Shown piece by piece: positions 44,626 to 54,802 of a stretch of 64,000 bases of DNA. Both the position numbers and the translations under genes were made by a program. Location: the NCBI GenBank assembly GCA_910577255.1, contig CAJTMH010000001.1:1-64000 (forward strand), written 5' to 3'. A model generated the notes under the pieces. It ran no database searches, was not told the origin of the DNA, and was given only the letters and a program-made list of their open reading frames with translations. How positions within the stretch are numbered: the stretch's first letter is position 1; each line of letters begins with the position of its first letter. The stretch is from an uncultured Duncaniella sp. (GTDB lineage: Bacteria; Bacteroidota; Bacteroidia; Bacteroidales; Muribaculaceae).

Positions 44626-44725
44626 ATTAAATTTTCTATGGTTATGTCTTCGGCAAAGGTAATGATAAATATCTGTAAGACAGTGCTGAGAAAACATTAA
44701 ATGTTTAATAGCGTACACGTTTAAT

Positions 44726-44771
44726 GGTTATTTTTCAGTATTTCATGCCAAAGGGATATGATGTAATTTTG
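44726..44771 (+). promoter_or_regulatory. 46-bp shared promoter, copy at the acyltransferase gene
   Basis: GGTTATTTTTCAGTATTTCA is followed by GCCAAAGGG, ATGATG and the -7 box TAATTTTG at 44764-44771. It matches the GH13 promoter copy in reverse orientation over the full 46 bp, with about four to six differences confined to its middle. The leader to the start codon at 44804 is about 25 nt. Confidence 0.75.
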
Positions 44772-44803
44772 TCACAGATTATTTCTCGATATAAATCAAA
44801 TAG

Positions 44804-45859
44804 ATGAATAAAAGGATAGTATTTCTTGACTATATGCGAGTTATAGCCTGTCTCATGGTTATTATGGTGCATTCATGTGAGTTCTTTTTTATTGACGGTT
44901 CCGGTATCGGTATCAGATCAATTGAAGATGGGTGGTGGGTAAGTGTGATAGACAGTGCTTTCAGGTGTTCTGTGCCTCTGTTTGTCATGATTTCGGCATA
45001 TTTGCTCGTACCGGTTTCCGGTAGTGTGGAGCAATTCTTTAAGAAAAGGCTTGTCAGGGTTGTCATACCTTTTGTCGTATGGTCAGTGTTATATGCCACG
45101 CTGCCTTATTTATGGGGTGATATGAGTGGCGACGAAGTCCTGGAGTCGGTGTTGCATCTTACATATAACTTCAATGATTCATCGGGCCACATGTGGTTCG
45201 TGTATATGTTGGTGGGGCTTTATCTATTTATGCCGATAATCTCTCCATGGCTTGAAAAAACCGGTAGAAGAGGGATATGGTATTTCCTTATGGTATGGTT
45301 TCTGTCAACATTTTTCCCATATATCAGAGATTTTGTTGGCAGCGTCTACGGCGAGTGTTATTGGAATGAATATAATATGTTATGGTATTTCTCTGGATTT
45401 TTGGGGTATATCATTCTTGCCTATTACATCCGTAATTTCATTGTCTGGTCAAACAGGAGAAAACTGATTGTAGGATTCATGTTTTATCTGATAGGATATT
45501 CCATAACCGCTATAATCTGGTACAATCGTATAGTATCGGCAGAGACACTTCAGCAGCTTGAGTTAAGTTGGCGCTTTTGTACCCCAAATGTGGTGCTGGA
45601 AAGTTTGGGCGCATTTTTTGTGATAGACGGTCTATTTAATCAAAGTTCCCCTAACCGCATTATAAGCTCTATTTCCAATTTGAGTTATGGGATTTACCTG
45701 ATGCACATATTTATATTATCAGTAGTTTACAAGATTTTGGAAAATAGTTTGTCAACGCCATGCACCATAGCCTTAGTCGGGATTGTCACATTCGTAATAT
45801 GCTATGTTGCAACAGCTTTGCTGTCAATATTACCTAAGGGTAAATACTTGATTGGATAA
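44804..45859 (+). CDS. Acyltransferase 3 family protein
   Basis: A 351-residue inner-membrane protein with about ten hydrophobic segments and the acyltransferase_3 opening MNKRIVFLDYMRVIACLMVIMVHSCEFFF, whose histidine near residue 23 corresponds to the family's conserved catalytic His. SSGHMWFVYMLVGLYLFMPII is a second hallmark. The family O-acylates sugars of surface polysaccharides, lipopolysaccharide or glucans. Sharing a promoter sequence with the GH13-like protein suggests both act on a common glycan; inference. Confidence 0.85.
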   Translation: MNKRIVFLDYMRVIACLMVIMVHSCEFFFIDGSGIGIRSIEDGWWVSVIDSAFRCSVPLFVMISAYLLVPVSGSVEQFFKKRLVRVVIPFVVWSVLYATLPYLWGDMSGDEVLESVLHLTYNFNDSSGHMWFVYMLVGLYLFMPIISPWLEKTGRRGIWYFLMVWFLSTFFPYIRDFVGSVYGECYWNEYNMLWYFSGFLGYIILAYYIRNFIVWSNRRKLIVGFMFYLIGYSITAIIWYNRIVSAETLQQLELSWRFCTPNVVLESLGAFFVIDGLFNQSSPNRIISSISNLSYGIYLMHIFILSVVYKILENSLSTPCTIALVGIVTFVICYVATALLSILPKGKYLIG

Positions 45860-46026
45860 GGGTGGGGCAGTCCTGTAAACATGCAGAATAGGAATGGTGA
45901 CAGGTCGCTTCCATCTACAATTCCTATTCTGACCGTTTATTTATCTCTCAATAGGGAGATAATGTCATCTGTTTGGTTTTGCGGTTTTCAGCTGCATGTA
46001 GCCGGACTATAAGCGATGTCATATTG
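45860..46026. terminator. Convergent region with a hairpin
   Basis: GAATAGGAAT around 45888 pairs with ATTCCTATTC around 45921 in a long-loop hairpin, a plausible terminator for the acyltransferase gene. No gene is supported in the remaining part of the gap before the aldo/keto reductase stop. Confidence 0.4.
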
Positions 46027-47019
46027 TCAGTGCCCGATATGAGATTGGTTGTTGGTATTATAGCGGTTGCCCTGAATGATGATTGTGTCAAGAACAGCGT
46101 TGATTTCCGCCATTTCTTCAGGTGTATAAGTCACATTTGCTGCTGCGATGTTGTCTTTAAGGTGCTTGAGGCTACGACTTCCAGGTATGGGGACAATCCA
46201 CGGTTTCTGATAGAGAATCCATGATATGGCAACTTGTGCGGGTGATATACCTTTCTTTTCGGCGATTGATTTGACAAATTCCACAAGTGCCATATTCGCC
46301 TCGATGTTTTCTTTCTGGAAACGTGGAACCGATGAACGGAAATCGTGCTTCCCGAACTTTGTTTCTTTGGTTATGCCTCCGGTGAGGAATCCCTTTCCGA
46401 GGGGACTGAACGGAACAAGACCGATGCCGAGTTCTTCAAGAACTGGCAGGAGGTTCTTTTCCGGCTCACGCCAGAAAAGGGAGAATTCACTCTGTACGGC
46501 TGTAAGTGGCAAAATTGAATTTGCCTCGCGGATTGTATTCGCTCCGGCTTCCGACAATCCCCAGTGGAGTATCTTTCCCTCATCCATAAGGTCTTTGATT
46601 GTCCCGGCAACATCGGCAATGGGGACATCGGGATCAACACGGTGCTGGTAGTAGAGGTCGATATGGTCTGTGCGAAGACGCTTCAATGAGCCATCCACAG
46701 ATTTACGGATTGTTTCCGGGTGGCTGTCAAGCACTTGCTTGAAATCGTCCATATTCATGCTTATACCGAATTTTGTGGCAATCTTCACCTCGTTTCTGAT
46801 CGGTTCAAGAGCCTCACCGACAAGTTCCTCATTGGTATAGGGACCATACACTTCGGCAGTGTCGAAGAATGTGACGCCTAAATCATGCGCAGTTCTGATA
46901 AGTTTTATCATTTCTTTCTTGTCGGCCGGCTCTCCATAGCCGTGGCTCATAGCCATACAGCCAAGTCCAACGCTGGAAACTTCGAGCGAGGATGTTGTTC
47001 CTAATATTCTATGTCTCAT
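46027..47019 (-). CDS. Aldo/keto reductase
   Basis: A 330-residue NADPH-dependent oxidoreductase of the AKR fold. The catalytic tetrad is recognisable: Asp and Tyr in FFDTAEVYGPYTNEE, Lys in IATKFGIS, and His in DLYYQHRVDP. The C-terminal IPIPGSRSLKHLKDN is the cofactor-binding part. Close relatives reduce aldehydes and ketones; the substrate here is unknown. A partial paralogue with the same GLGCMxMSHxYG opening starts at 63389. It is a single-gene unit on the minus strand, 92 nt downstream of the esterase-like gene. Confidence 0.9.
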   Translation of the reverse strand: MRHRILGTTSSLEVSSVGLGCMAMSHGYGEPADKKEMIKLIRTAHDLGVTFFDTAEVYGPYTNEELVGEALEPIRNEVKIATKFGISMNMDDFKQVLDSHPETIRKSVDGSLKRLRTDHIDLYYQHRVDPDVPIADVAGTIKDLMDEGKILHWGLSEAGANTIREANSILPLTAVQSEFSLFWREPEKNLLPVLEELGIGLVPFSPLGKGFLTGGITKETKFGKHDFRSSVPRFQKENIEANMALVEFVKSIAEKKGISPAQVAISWILYQKPWIVPIPGSRSLKHLKDNIAAANVTYTPEEMAEINAVLDTIIIQGNRYNTNNQSHIGH

Positions 47020-47111
47020 TTTTTTGTAATTTTGAATTCAGTAAAAGAACAACTGACCTTTGCCGAATGCGTTTTCAAAATATCGGTAACAATTACACAT
47101 TTTTCGGTTTA

Positions 47112-48182
47112 TCAATCGGCATATACAGGGGGAATGCCGGAGTTTTCATCTCTTTTCATATTATTTCGCCAGAATCTCAGTGCATCGTTTATCCAGCCAT
47201 CGGCAACAGTGCCATGGCCCAGTCCGAAGCCATGTCCTAACCCTTCGTACATATGAAATTCGGTTGGGATGCCCAGAGCGGAGAGGCGTTGCAATCTGTT
47301 TTGCATTGTCCGCCATGGGGCTATTCCGTCATTTGAGCCTACACATACATACGTTGGAGCATCATATTGGGATACTTGTGTGTAACCGGTATATTGCATT
47401 ATCACAGCTGAAGCCTGCGGGATATCTGGGCGCCCTGTAAGCTGTTGCAGATAAGCTTGATTACCAAGGACAGCTGCCATTCTTGCACCGGCAGAGCCGC
47501 CCCAAAGTGAATAATTATCAGTCTCGATGCCCAATTCTGCGGCATTGTCGTGGATGAATTCTATAGCTTTTGCCAGATCGGAGTATGGGTCATCCGGTCG
47601 ATATATCAGTGCAAATGCATTGTAGCCGGCTTTGCTGATTTCAATCGAATGTGGAAAGCTGTCATGCATTGCCCCGACATACATAAATCCGCCTCCGGCA
47701 TTGGTAATGGCGAATGGCTTTCCTACTTCTCCTCTGAAAAGGAATAATCCGGTATCTGCTTTAGATGGATCTGCTGCTATTTCAGCATCGGAATAAATCC
47801 GATAGAAAATCTGATTGCCTGCTACGGCATCACTATACAGACGATTGATAATCTCCACGGTTTTCTCCGGCTGTATATGGCTATACCAAACATATATACT
47901 TGATGAACTGATGTCGGCAAGTGTCATAGAGCGTGACACATTACGGTCAATGGGAAACAGTAGATAGCCGAAATCCCCAAATGCCGGATTGGATATAACA
48001 TCATCAACTGTTGAATTGGTGGTAAATATATTTTCCGCAGGTGAGTGATCAGTCCCGCCATTATTACCGGCGGGTATTTCTTTATTAGGTTTCATTGAAT
48101 CCTCCTTCTTGATGATATCCTCATCTTCCGAGCATGATGCGCACAGAAGAATCGCAGAGAATAAAAAGGCACTCATTTTCAT
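47112..48182 (-). CDS. Alpha/beta-hydrolase lipoprotein (esterase-like)
   Basis: A 356-residue lipoprotein with lipobox LLCASC and an acidic linker. The hydrolase fold shows GGGFMYVGAM, the nucleophile elbow WGGSAGARMAAVL (GxSxG), an Asp in VCVGSNDGIAP, and a His in MYEGLGHGFGLGHG, so the triad is complete. It resembles BD-FAE/carboxylesterase proteins that act on acetylated carbohydrates. It is divergent from the RND operon across 220 bp. Confidence 0.8.
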   Translation of the reverse strand: MKMSAFLFSAILLCASCSEDEDIIKKEDSMKPNKEIPAGNNGGTDHSPAENIFTTNSTVDDVISNPAFGDFGYLLFPIDRNVSRSMTLADISSSSIYVWYSHIQPEKTVEIINRLYSDAVAGNQIFYRIYSDAEIAADPSKADTGLFLFRGEVGKPFAITNAGGGFMYVGAMHDSFPHSIEISKAGYNAFALIYRPDDPYSDLAKAIEFIHDNAAELGIETDNYSLWGGSAGARMAAVLGNQAYLQQLTGRPDIPQASAVIMQYTGYTQVSQYDAPTYVCVGSNDGIAPWRTMQNRLQRLSALGIPTEFHMYEGLGHGFGLGHGTVADGWINDALRFWRNNMKRDENSGIPPVYAD

Positions 48183-48403
48183 ATCAAAAATCTAATTATC
48201 TGGTTTGAACACGCAAAAATACTAAAGGAACCTTGCGAAGCGCCTACATTTATTTCGGTGAGTTCATACGATTTTTCCGAAAACAATTCAATTGAACACT
48301 TAATCTGAAAAAATAGCATCAGTCACCGATATTTTGAACAAATTATTGAATTGCATTTATGTTACTTTGCACAAACTTTGTTAATTCGATTTATACATAA
48401 AGA

Positions 48404-49672
48404 ATGAACTTATCTCAATTGCATACCATGTTCAAGGCAAATGTCAGCAAATGCTATTCGACTCTTGTTAATGTGGCTGATGGAACGATTGCGTGGCTTA
48501 AGAATAAAAAAGGTATGCCACACGGCAAAAAAGGATGGCTTGTACCGCTTTTGTCTGTTCTCATCATAGCGGCCGGTGCGTATTTTATATTTCGCCCCAA
48601 GCGCCAAATTTCAGAGTTTCCGATAGTGAAAGTTGAAACGGTAAACACTGGCCACGTGAATATTTATGGGGAATACGTGGGGCGCATTCGCGCGCAGCAG
48701 CATGTTGAGATACATGCGCGGGTCGAAGGTTATCTGCAGAGTATGCTTTTTAAGGAAGGTTCATATATACATAAAGGACAGACTTTGTTTGTAATCGACC
48801 CACGTCTTTATCAAGCCCATGTCAACAAAGCCCGGGCTCAATTGAATAAAGCACGCGCGCAAGCACAGAAAGCAGAACGCGACTTAAAAAGAATAAAACC
48901 ATTGTTTGAAAAGAATGCGGCATCTCAGCTTGACCTGGATAATGCAACTGCCGCATATGAAAGCGCAATGGCCGAAGTAGTAGTAAGCGAGGCCGACCTT
49001 ACTCAGGCCGAATTGACGTTGAGTTACACAAGCGTCAGCTCTCCTATTTCGGGATATATTTCTCAGCGTGTTGCTGATATAGGCACCCTTGTCGGGCCGA
49101 GCGGAGGTAAATCACTTCTTGCCACTGTGGTAAAAAGTGATTCAGTGCGTGTGGATTTCTCTATGACGGCATTGGACTATCTTCACAGCAAGGACAGGAA
49201 TGTGAACTTCGGAGCGGCCGACTCAACAGGCAAATGGAACTCTTACGTAACCATAACACTCGCCGATGGGACTGTTTATCCACATAAAGGAATTGTGGAT
49301 TTCGCCGATCCGCAGGTTGATCCTAAGACCGGTACATTTTCTGTCAGGGCTGAGATGCCAAATCCTGACAGAAGTCTTTTGCCGGGAGAGTTCACCAAGG
49401 TAAAAGTCTTATTAGATGTACGAGAAGATGCGGCTAAAATCCCAAATAAATCTATTGTTATCGAAAAGGGGGGAGCATTTGTCTATGTAGTGCGCCCCGA
49501 CTCTGTTGTAGAGCGGAGATTTATTGAGATCGGCCCTGAAACCGGAAATGAGACGATAGTGGAAAGAGGTCTGGCTAAAGGCGAGAAAATTGTTGCTGAA
49601 GGATACCACAAATTGTCTCATGGCATAAAGGTTAATCCGGTCCCTCCTGCAAACTCAAAAAAGGAGGAATGA
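48404..49672 (+). CDS. RND efflux membrane fusion protein
   Basis: A 422-residue AcrA/MexA-like adaptor. Unusually for the family it has a cytoplasmic N-terminal extension of about 45 residues before a single transmembrane segment (WLVPLLSVLIIAAGAYFIF) rather than a lipoprotein signal. The lipoyl halves (VEIHARVEGYLQSMLFKEG, SYTSVSSPISGYISQRVADIGTLVG), the coiled-coil hairpin (HVNKARAQLNKARAQAQKAERDLKRI) and the beta-barrel and MP domains follow in order. It leads a tripartite pump operon and is 1 nt upstream of the pump gene. Confidence 0.9.
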   Translation: MNLSQLHTMFKANVSKCYSTLVNVADGTIAWLKNKKGMPHGKKGWLVPLLSVLIIAAGAYFIFRPKRQISEFPIVKVETVNTGHVNIYGEYVGRIRAQQHVEIHARVEGYLQSMLFKEGSYIHKGQTLFVIDPRLYQAHVNKARAQLNKARAQAQKAERDLKRIKPLFEKNAASQLDLDNATAAYESAMAEVVVSEADLTQAELTLSYTSVSSPISGYISQRVADIGTLVGPSGGKSLLATVVKSDSVRVDFSMTALDYLHSKDRNVNFGAADSTGKWNSYVTITLADGTVYPHKGIVDFADPQVDPKTGTFSVRAEMPNPDRSLLPGEFTKVKVLLDVREDAAKIPNKSIVIEKGGAFVYVVRPDSVVERRFIEIGPETGNETIVERGLAKGEKIVAEGYHKLSHGIKVNPVPPANSKKEE

Positions 49673-49673
49673 T

Positions 49674-52600
49674 ATGAAACAAAATTTCTTTCTTAATCAT
49701 CCGGTTTTTTCAATAGTAATTTCTATTGTGATTTTTATAACCGGTGGAATTGGGCTTATCTTATTACCGGTGGATCAATATCCTCAGATTGTACCGCCGG
49801 TAGTGAGAATCAGTGCGTCTTATCCGGGGGCGGATGCACAGACCGTGACACAGGCTGTGGCAACTCCGATAGAGCAAGAACTGAATGGAACTCCTGGTAT
49901 GATATATATGTCATCGTCGAGTTCAAATTCGGGAGGATTCACCGCGCGCGTCACTTTTGATATAGACACTGATCCAGAACTTGCTGCTGTTGACATTCAG
50001 AATCGCGTCAAAATGGCTGAATCGAGACTCCCGGCAGAAGTGGTGCAAAACGGGATCTCGGTGTCAAAGGAAACCGCCAGCCGACTGATGACCATTACGG
50101 TGCAATCGAATGATCCAAAATTTGATGAAGTATATCTGAGTAACTACACAACCTTGAATGTGGTCGATCCGATACGCCGTATTCCCGGTGTAGGTGGTGT
50201 GAGCAATGTCGGCAGCCGTTATTATGCCATGCAGATCTGGGTCGCACCCGACAAACTTGCGGATCTCGGATTGACAGTACAAGATATACAAAATGCACTA
50301 AAAGACCAAAACCGAGAATCGGCAGCAGGCGCACTCGGACAGGCACCTGCAACCGGGGTGGATGTCACGATGCCAATAATTGCGCGTGGACGTTTATCGT
50401 CGGTGTCAGAGTTCGAGGATATTGTGTTGCGAGCCCGGCGCGATGGCTCATTGATTCGATTGAAAGATGTAGCTCGTGTTTCACTGGAGGCATCAAGTTA
50501 TTCGACAGAAAGTGGCATTAACGGAGGAAACGCGGCTGTAATAAATATAAATATGCTACCGGGAGCCAATGCCATGGATGTGGCAAAGGCTGTGAAAAAA
50601 GAGATGGAAAACATAGCAAAGAATTTTCCAGAAGGGATAAGCTATGATATTCCATTTGATATGACCACATATATATCGGAATCAATACACCATGTATATC
50701 AGACATTTTTCGAGGCATTGGTATTGGTGATACTGGTGGTTTTTTTCTCACTTCAAAACTGGAGAAGCACACTTATCCCGATCATTGCTGTTCCTATTTC
50801 CTTGGTTGGCACATTCGGGGTTATGCTGATGTTTGGCTTTTCGTTGAATATGCTGACGCTCTTGGGTCTTATACTTGCCATTGGTATCGTAGTTGATGAT
50901 GCGATTGTCGTAGTGGAGAATGTTGACCGGATCATGAACGCAGAACACCTCTCTGCATTTGAGGCCACGGCAAAAGCTATGTCGAATCTCAGTGGAGCAC
51001 TTATCGCCATGTCGCTCGTGCTCTGCGCGGTTTTTATTCCGGTAAGTTTCTTACCGGGAATTACCGGTCAGCTATATCGTCAGTTCACCATAACCATCGC
51101 AGTGTCAGTAATAATATCAACCATTGTGGCACTGACGCTCTCTCCCATGATGTGTGCAAAATTGCTTAAGCCAGACCGGAGCAATAAGAAAGCACGTATA
51201 TTTCGCCTGATCAACATCCGTCTGAACAGGGGAAATCGAAAATACGGACATATTATATCCAAGGCACTCAATCACCCCAGACGGATGTATACATCTTTCG
51301 GCCTGGCTTTGGTTTTTATTTATCTTATGAACTCCATGATGCCACAAAGCTTTATGTCGCAGGAAGATCAGGGATATTTTACCATAGAGCTGGAGTTGCC
51401 CGAAGGCTCAACTATCGAAAGGAGCAGAGAGGTTACGGAGCGAGCTCTGAATTTTCTGCTTAAAGACCCTGATGTGGAATATGTATTGAACGTCACAGGC
51501 TCATCTCCGAGAGTGGGCACAAACCCGGCTCATTCGCAGCTGACTGTTATATTGACACCATGGGAAAAACGCAAGACAGAGGATATCAATGAAATCCGTG
51601 CCCGCATTCAAAAAGAATTGTCAACATATCCGGAGAGCAAGGCATATGTATTTACTCCGGCGATAATTCCCGGACTTGGTAGTTCCGGAGGTTTTGAAAT
51701 GGTTCTAGAAGCGCGAGGTGATGCAACATATACCGACTTGCAAAATGCGGTGGACACACTCAAGTATTATGCTGCGCAAAGTGCGGTAATATCAGATATT
51801 TCCTCATCAATGCAGGCCGATATTCCGCAGCTGTATTTTAATGTTGACCGTGACCGATCCAAAATGCAAGGGATACCTGTCAGCGACATATTTTCGACCA
51901 TGAAAGCCTTCACCGGCTCGATATATGTTAATGACTTTAATATGTTCAACCGCATCTATCGTGTTTACATACAGGCTGATGCTCCATATAGGTCACGCCG
52001 AGAAAATCTCAATTTGTTTTTCGTCAGAGGAACAGACAATGTAATGGTGCCCATATCATCATTAGGTACTACTCATTATACCACCGGTCCCGGTACCATT
52101 GGCCGCTTTAATATGTTTAATTCGGCAACAATAACCGGCGAAGCCGCCAATGGTTACAGCAACGGAGAGGCGATGGATGCACTTGAAGAAATTGTTCGCG
52201 AAAAATTGCCTGAAAACATTGGAGTGGAATGGAGTGGATTGTCATATCAACAAAAACACGAGAGTGGAAATACCGGAATAGTGCTTGGACTTGCATTGAT
52301 ATTTGTGTTTTTGTTTTTGGCAGCTCAATATGAAAGTTGGAGTGTGCCACTTGCTGTTATTCTATCTCTTCCGATCGCCGGTGTCGGAGCATATCTGGGA
52401 ATCTGGTTATGCGGACTTGAAAATAACATCTATTTTCAAATCGGACTTGTAATGCTTATAGGTCTTGTGGCAAAAAATGCAATTCTAATTGTGGAATTTG
52501 CAAAAGAAGAAGTCGATAAGGGGACTGATGCTGTTCATGCCGCACTGACAGCCGCGCATTTGCGTTTCCGTCCAATTGTTATGACTTCTCTCGCTTTTAT

Positions 52601-52793
52601 GCTCGGTCTTTTACCTCTTTTGTTCGCATCCGGACCTGGTTCAGCAGCACGACGCGATATTGGCACCGGGGTATTCTTCGGAATGCTCGTTGCCATTACT
52701 GTGGGTATTGTTTTCGTGCCGTTTTTATTTGTCGCGATAAACAAGTTGACGAAAGGGAGTGGAAATAAATCTGATAAAAAGAGAAAATCATGA
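49674..52793 (+). CDS. RND (HAE1) efflux pump
   Basis: A 1039-residue inner-membrane pump of the AcrB type. Twelve transmembrane segments and two large periplasmic loops are evident, with ERN-like NAAVININMLPGANAMDVAK in the porter domain. The proton-relay pair Asp408-Asp409 (GIVVDDAIVVVEN) matches AcrB Asp407-Asp408, and Lys in GLVAKNAILIVEF corresponds to the TM10 lysine. Length is normal. Likely exports hydrophobic drugs or envelope toxicants. It overlaps the outer-membrane channel gene by 4 nt. Confidence 0.92.
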   Translation: MKQNFFLNHPVFSIVISIVIFITGGIGLILLPVDQYPQIVPPVVRISASYPGADAQTVTQAVATPIEQELNGTPGMIYMSSSSSNSGGFTARVTFDIDTDPELAAVDIQNRVKMAESRLPAEVVQNGISVSKETASRLMTITVQSNDPKFDEVYLSNYTTLNVVDPIRRIPGVGGVSNVGSRYYAMQIWVAPDKLADLGLTVQDIQNALKDQNRESAAGALGQAPATGVDVTMPIIARGRLSSVSEFEDIVLRARRDGSLIRLKDVARVSLEASSYSTESGINGGNAAVININMLPGANAMDVAKAVKKEMENIAKNFPEGISYDIPFDMTTYISESIHHVYQTFFEALVLVILVVFFSLQNWRSTLIPIIAVPISLVGTFGVMLMFGFSLNMLTLLGLILAIGIVVDDAIVVVENVDRIMNAEHLSAFEATAKAMSNLSGALIAMSLVLCAVFIPVSFLPGITGQLYRQFTITIAVSVIISTIVALTLSPMMCAKLLKPDRSNKKARIFRLINIRLNRGNRKYGHIISKALNHPRRMYTSFGLALVFIYLMNSMMPQSFMSQEDQGYFTIELELPEGSTIERSREVTERALNFLLKDPDVEYVLNVTGSSPRVGTNPAHSQLTVILTPWEKRKTEDINEIRARIQKELSTYPESKAYVFTPAIIPGLGSSGGFEMVLEARGDATYTDLQNAVDTLKYYAAQSAVISDISSSMQADIPQLYFNVDRDRSKMQGIPVSDIFSTMKAFTGSIYVNDFNMFNRIYRVYIQADAPYRSRRENLNLFFVRGTDNVMVPISSLGTTHYTTGPGTIGRFNMFNSATITGEAANGYSNGEAMDALEEIVREKLPENIGVEWSGLSYQQKHESGNTGIVLGLALIFVFLFLAAQYESWSVPLAVILSLPIAGVGAYLGIWLCGLENNIYFQIGLVMLIGLVAKNAILIVEFAKEEVDKGTDAVHAALTAAHLRFRPIVMTSLAFMLGLLPLLFASGPGSAARRDIGTGVFFGMLVAITVGIVFVPFLFVAINKLTKGSGNKSDKKRKS

Positions 52794-54199
52794 AAACAAA
52801 AATACTTGCGATAATAGCAATTTTTTGCCTGACATCGTGTAGCGGTGTGAAAAATCTCCGTAAGCCAAACTTAGACATGCCCGAGTCCTATATACCGGCA
52901 ATGGAAACGGACTCGGCCTGTATAGCCGACATCGACTGGTGGAAGTTTTATACTGATTCCACTCTCTGTTCGCTAATAAAGAGAACGCTTGACAACAATC
53001 GCGATCTGCTAAAAGCTGCTGCCAAAATTGATGAACTGCGCAACATATATGGCATAGATAGGCTGAATTATCTCCCTGAAATCAGCGGCATCGCAGGTGC
53101 GAGCCACGAGACGAACCGCTACAATGGGATTGCCACAACCAAAGACCCGGAGTATGACCTTAAAATGACTATCAGTTGGGAAATCAATTTATTAGGAGCT
53201 ATGTCGTGGGCGCAGAAAAGCAGTCTGGCCAGATACAAAGCTACTATCGACGATTACCATGCGATGAGGATGGCACTCGTCGCCGAAACAGCGAGTGCAT
53301 ATTTTCGCCTTATGGCTCTTCGTAATGAACTTGCAATCGTCAGACAGACTCTCGCTACACGCGACGAGTCGCTTAATCAAGCACGGCTTAGATTTGAGGG
53401 CGGTCTTACTTCCGAAACCGTGTATCAGCAGGCAAAAGTAGAATACGCCTCGACCGCAGCTCTTGTGCCTAATCTGGAGCAGCAGGTTAAGGTGGCTAAT
53501 AATGCAATTACCATGCTTATTGGCGAATTTCCGGACGAGTCAATATGTTCTGGTCAGACAACATGGTCAGACAACATACAGGATAATATACCGGTAGGCA
53601 TATCCTCCACTCTGTTGGAACGAAGACCGGACATTTCTGCGACTGAACATCGGCTTGCAGCGGCAATGGCAGATGTGGGCTTGTCGTATGCCAATCAATT
53701 TCCAAACATTCGGTTGTCGTTCACACCTGGATGGGAAAATGAGAGTTTATCTCACTTTTTAGCCTCTCCATTTACCTATGTCATTGGCAATATTGCCGGA
53801 ACTATATTTGATTTTGGCCGTAAAAAACGAAAGTATAAAGCGGCAATAGCGGTATATGAACAGGCAAAGAATGATTACGAAAAGACTGTTATCAACGCTT
53901 TTACAGAAGTAAATACTGCGATTGAAACTCTTAATAAAGTAAAGGAGAACAGAAAACTCAAGTCTGAATTATGTGAAGCGAGCATGAAGTATGTTAACTT
54001 GGCGCAGCTCCAATATAAAGGGGGGTCACTCAACTATATCGACGTGCTTGATGCTCAAAGAAAATATTTTGATGCTCAAATATCAGTCAGCAATGCTTTG
54101 AGAGATGAATACCTTGCGCTTACAAATCTTTACAAGGCGCTTGGAGGCGGCTGGAACACGAACTCTGAGAATAATAATCGAAGTGAAACAAATATGTAA
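52790..54199 (+). CDS. TolC/NodT-family outer-membrane lipoprotein
   Basis: A 469-residue channel with lipobox FCLTSC (Cys17), DWWKFYTDSTLCSLIKRTLDNNRDL near the start, and two helical repeats, each with NLEQQVKVANNAI- or AYxEVNTAIETL-like heptads. The repeats of DERRPDISATEHRLAAAMADVG and LQYKGGSLNYIDVLDAQRKYF are typical of RND-linked channels such as OprM. It completes the pump encoded just upstream. Confidence 0.9.
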   Translation: MKTKILAIIAIFCLTSCSGVKNLRKPNLDMPESYIPAMETDSACIADIDWWKFYTDSTLCSLIKRTLDNNRDLLKAAAKIDELRNIYGIDRLNYLPEISGIAGASHETNRYNGIATTKDPEYDLKMTISWEINLLGAMSWAQKSSLARYKATIDDYHAMRMALVAETASAYFRLMALRNELAIVRQTLATRDESLNQARLRFEGGLTSETVYQQAKVEYASTAALVPNLEQQVKVANNAITMLIGEFPDESICSGQTTWSDNIQDNIPVGISSTLLERRPDISATEHRLAAAMADVGLSYANQFPNIRLSFTPGWENESLSHFLASPFTYVIGNIAGTIFDFGRKKRKYKAAIAVYEQAKNDYEKTVINAFTEVNTAIETLNKVKENRKLKSELCEASMKYVNLAQLQYKGGSLNYIDVLDAQRKYFDAQISVSNALRDEYLALTNLYKALGGGWNTNSENNNRSETNM

Positions 54200-54200
54200 G

Positions 54201-54800
54201 ATGATTAAAAAAGTACTCAATTTATTATTGGCAATATTGTGTTTTTGCGTCTGTTCTTGTGCCGAATTTACCGGCTCAAAGGAGCCTCTTTATATCGGAG
54301 ATGAAATATCGGCTGATACGACGCGCAATGTATTGGTAGTCTATTTCAGCCGAAGCGGGAATACCGAACAGGTCGCAAATGCAATAGCGACACATTCCGG
54401 AGGCACACTATATAGGATTGAAAGAAAAGAGCCTTATCCGGAAGATTTCAAAGACTGTGCGTCGGAAGCTAAATCAGAGCTGAATGACAGCGTATTCCCG
54501 GCGTTGAAAGATACCATCGCTGATTTTGACAAATATGATGTAATTTTTGTCGGTGGACCGGTATGGTGGCATACGACTCCAATGCCCCTATTGTCTTTTC
54601 TTAAAAAATCCGGCTATGATTTTAGAGGAAAGATTGTTGTCCCATTTTGCTCATACGCAAATATGTTTCCTCATGAAACATTACTCAAAATTGTGAACGC
54701 AACACCAAATTCACTGCACCCCAACGGTTTTATCTCAGAAGAAGGAGATACAACCGGCATAGCTCAATGGCTCGATAATATAAACTTAAAACTAAAATAA
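54201..54800 (+). CDS. Lipoprotein flavodoxin 1
   Basis: A 199-residue protein with lipobox LCFCVCSC followed by a flavodoxin domain: NVLVVYFSRSGNTEQVANAI is the FMN phosphate-binding loop, DYDVIFVGGPVWWHTTPMPL the isoalloxazine region. I start at the ATG at 54201, 2 nt after the channel stop; the longer overlapping frame is not needed. A flavodoxin tethered in the envelope is unusual because free flavodoxins are cytoplasmic. It shares the pump operon, suggesting a redox function linked to envelope stress or toxicants. Confidence 0.8.
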   Translation: MIKKVLNLLLAILCFCVCSCAEFTGSKEPLYIGDEISADTTRNVLVVYFSRSGNTEQVANAIATHSGGTLYRIERKEPYPEDFKDCASEAKSELNDSVFPALKDTIADFDKYDVIFVGGPVWWHTTPMPLLSFLKKSGYDFRGKIVVPFCSYANMFPHETLLKIVNATPNSLHPNGFISEEGDTTGIAQWLDNINLKLK

Positions 54801-54802
54801 CA

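Noticed and set aside
54105..54200. An upstream extension of the flavodoxin frame overlapping the channel gene
   Set aside because: It would bury the lipoprotein signal; the ATG at 54201 gives a normal signal and spacing.
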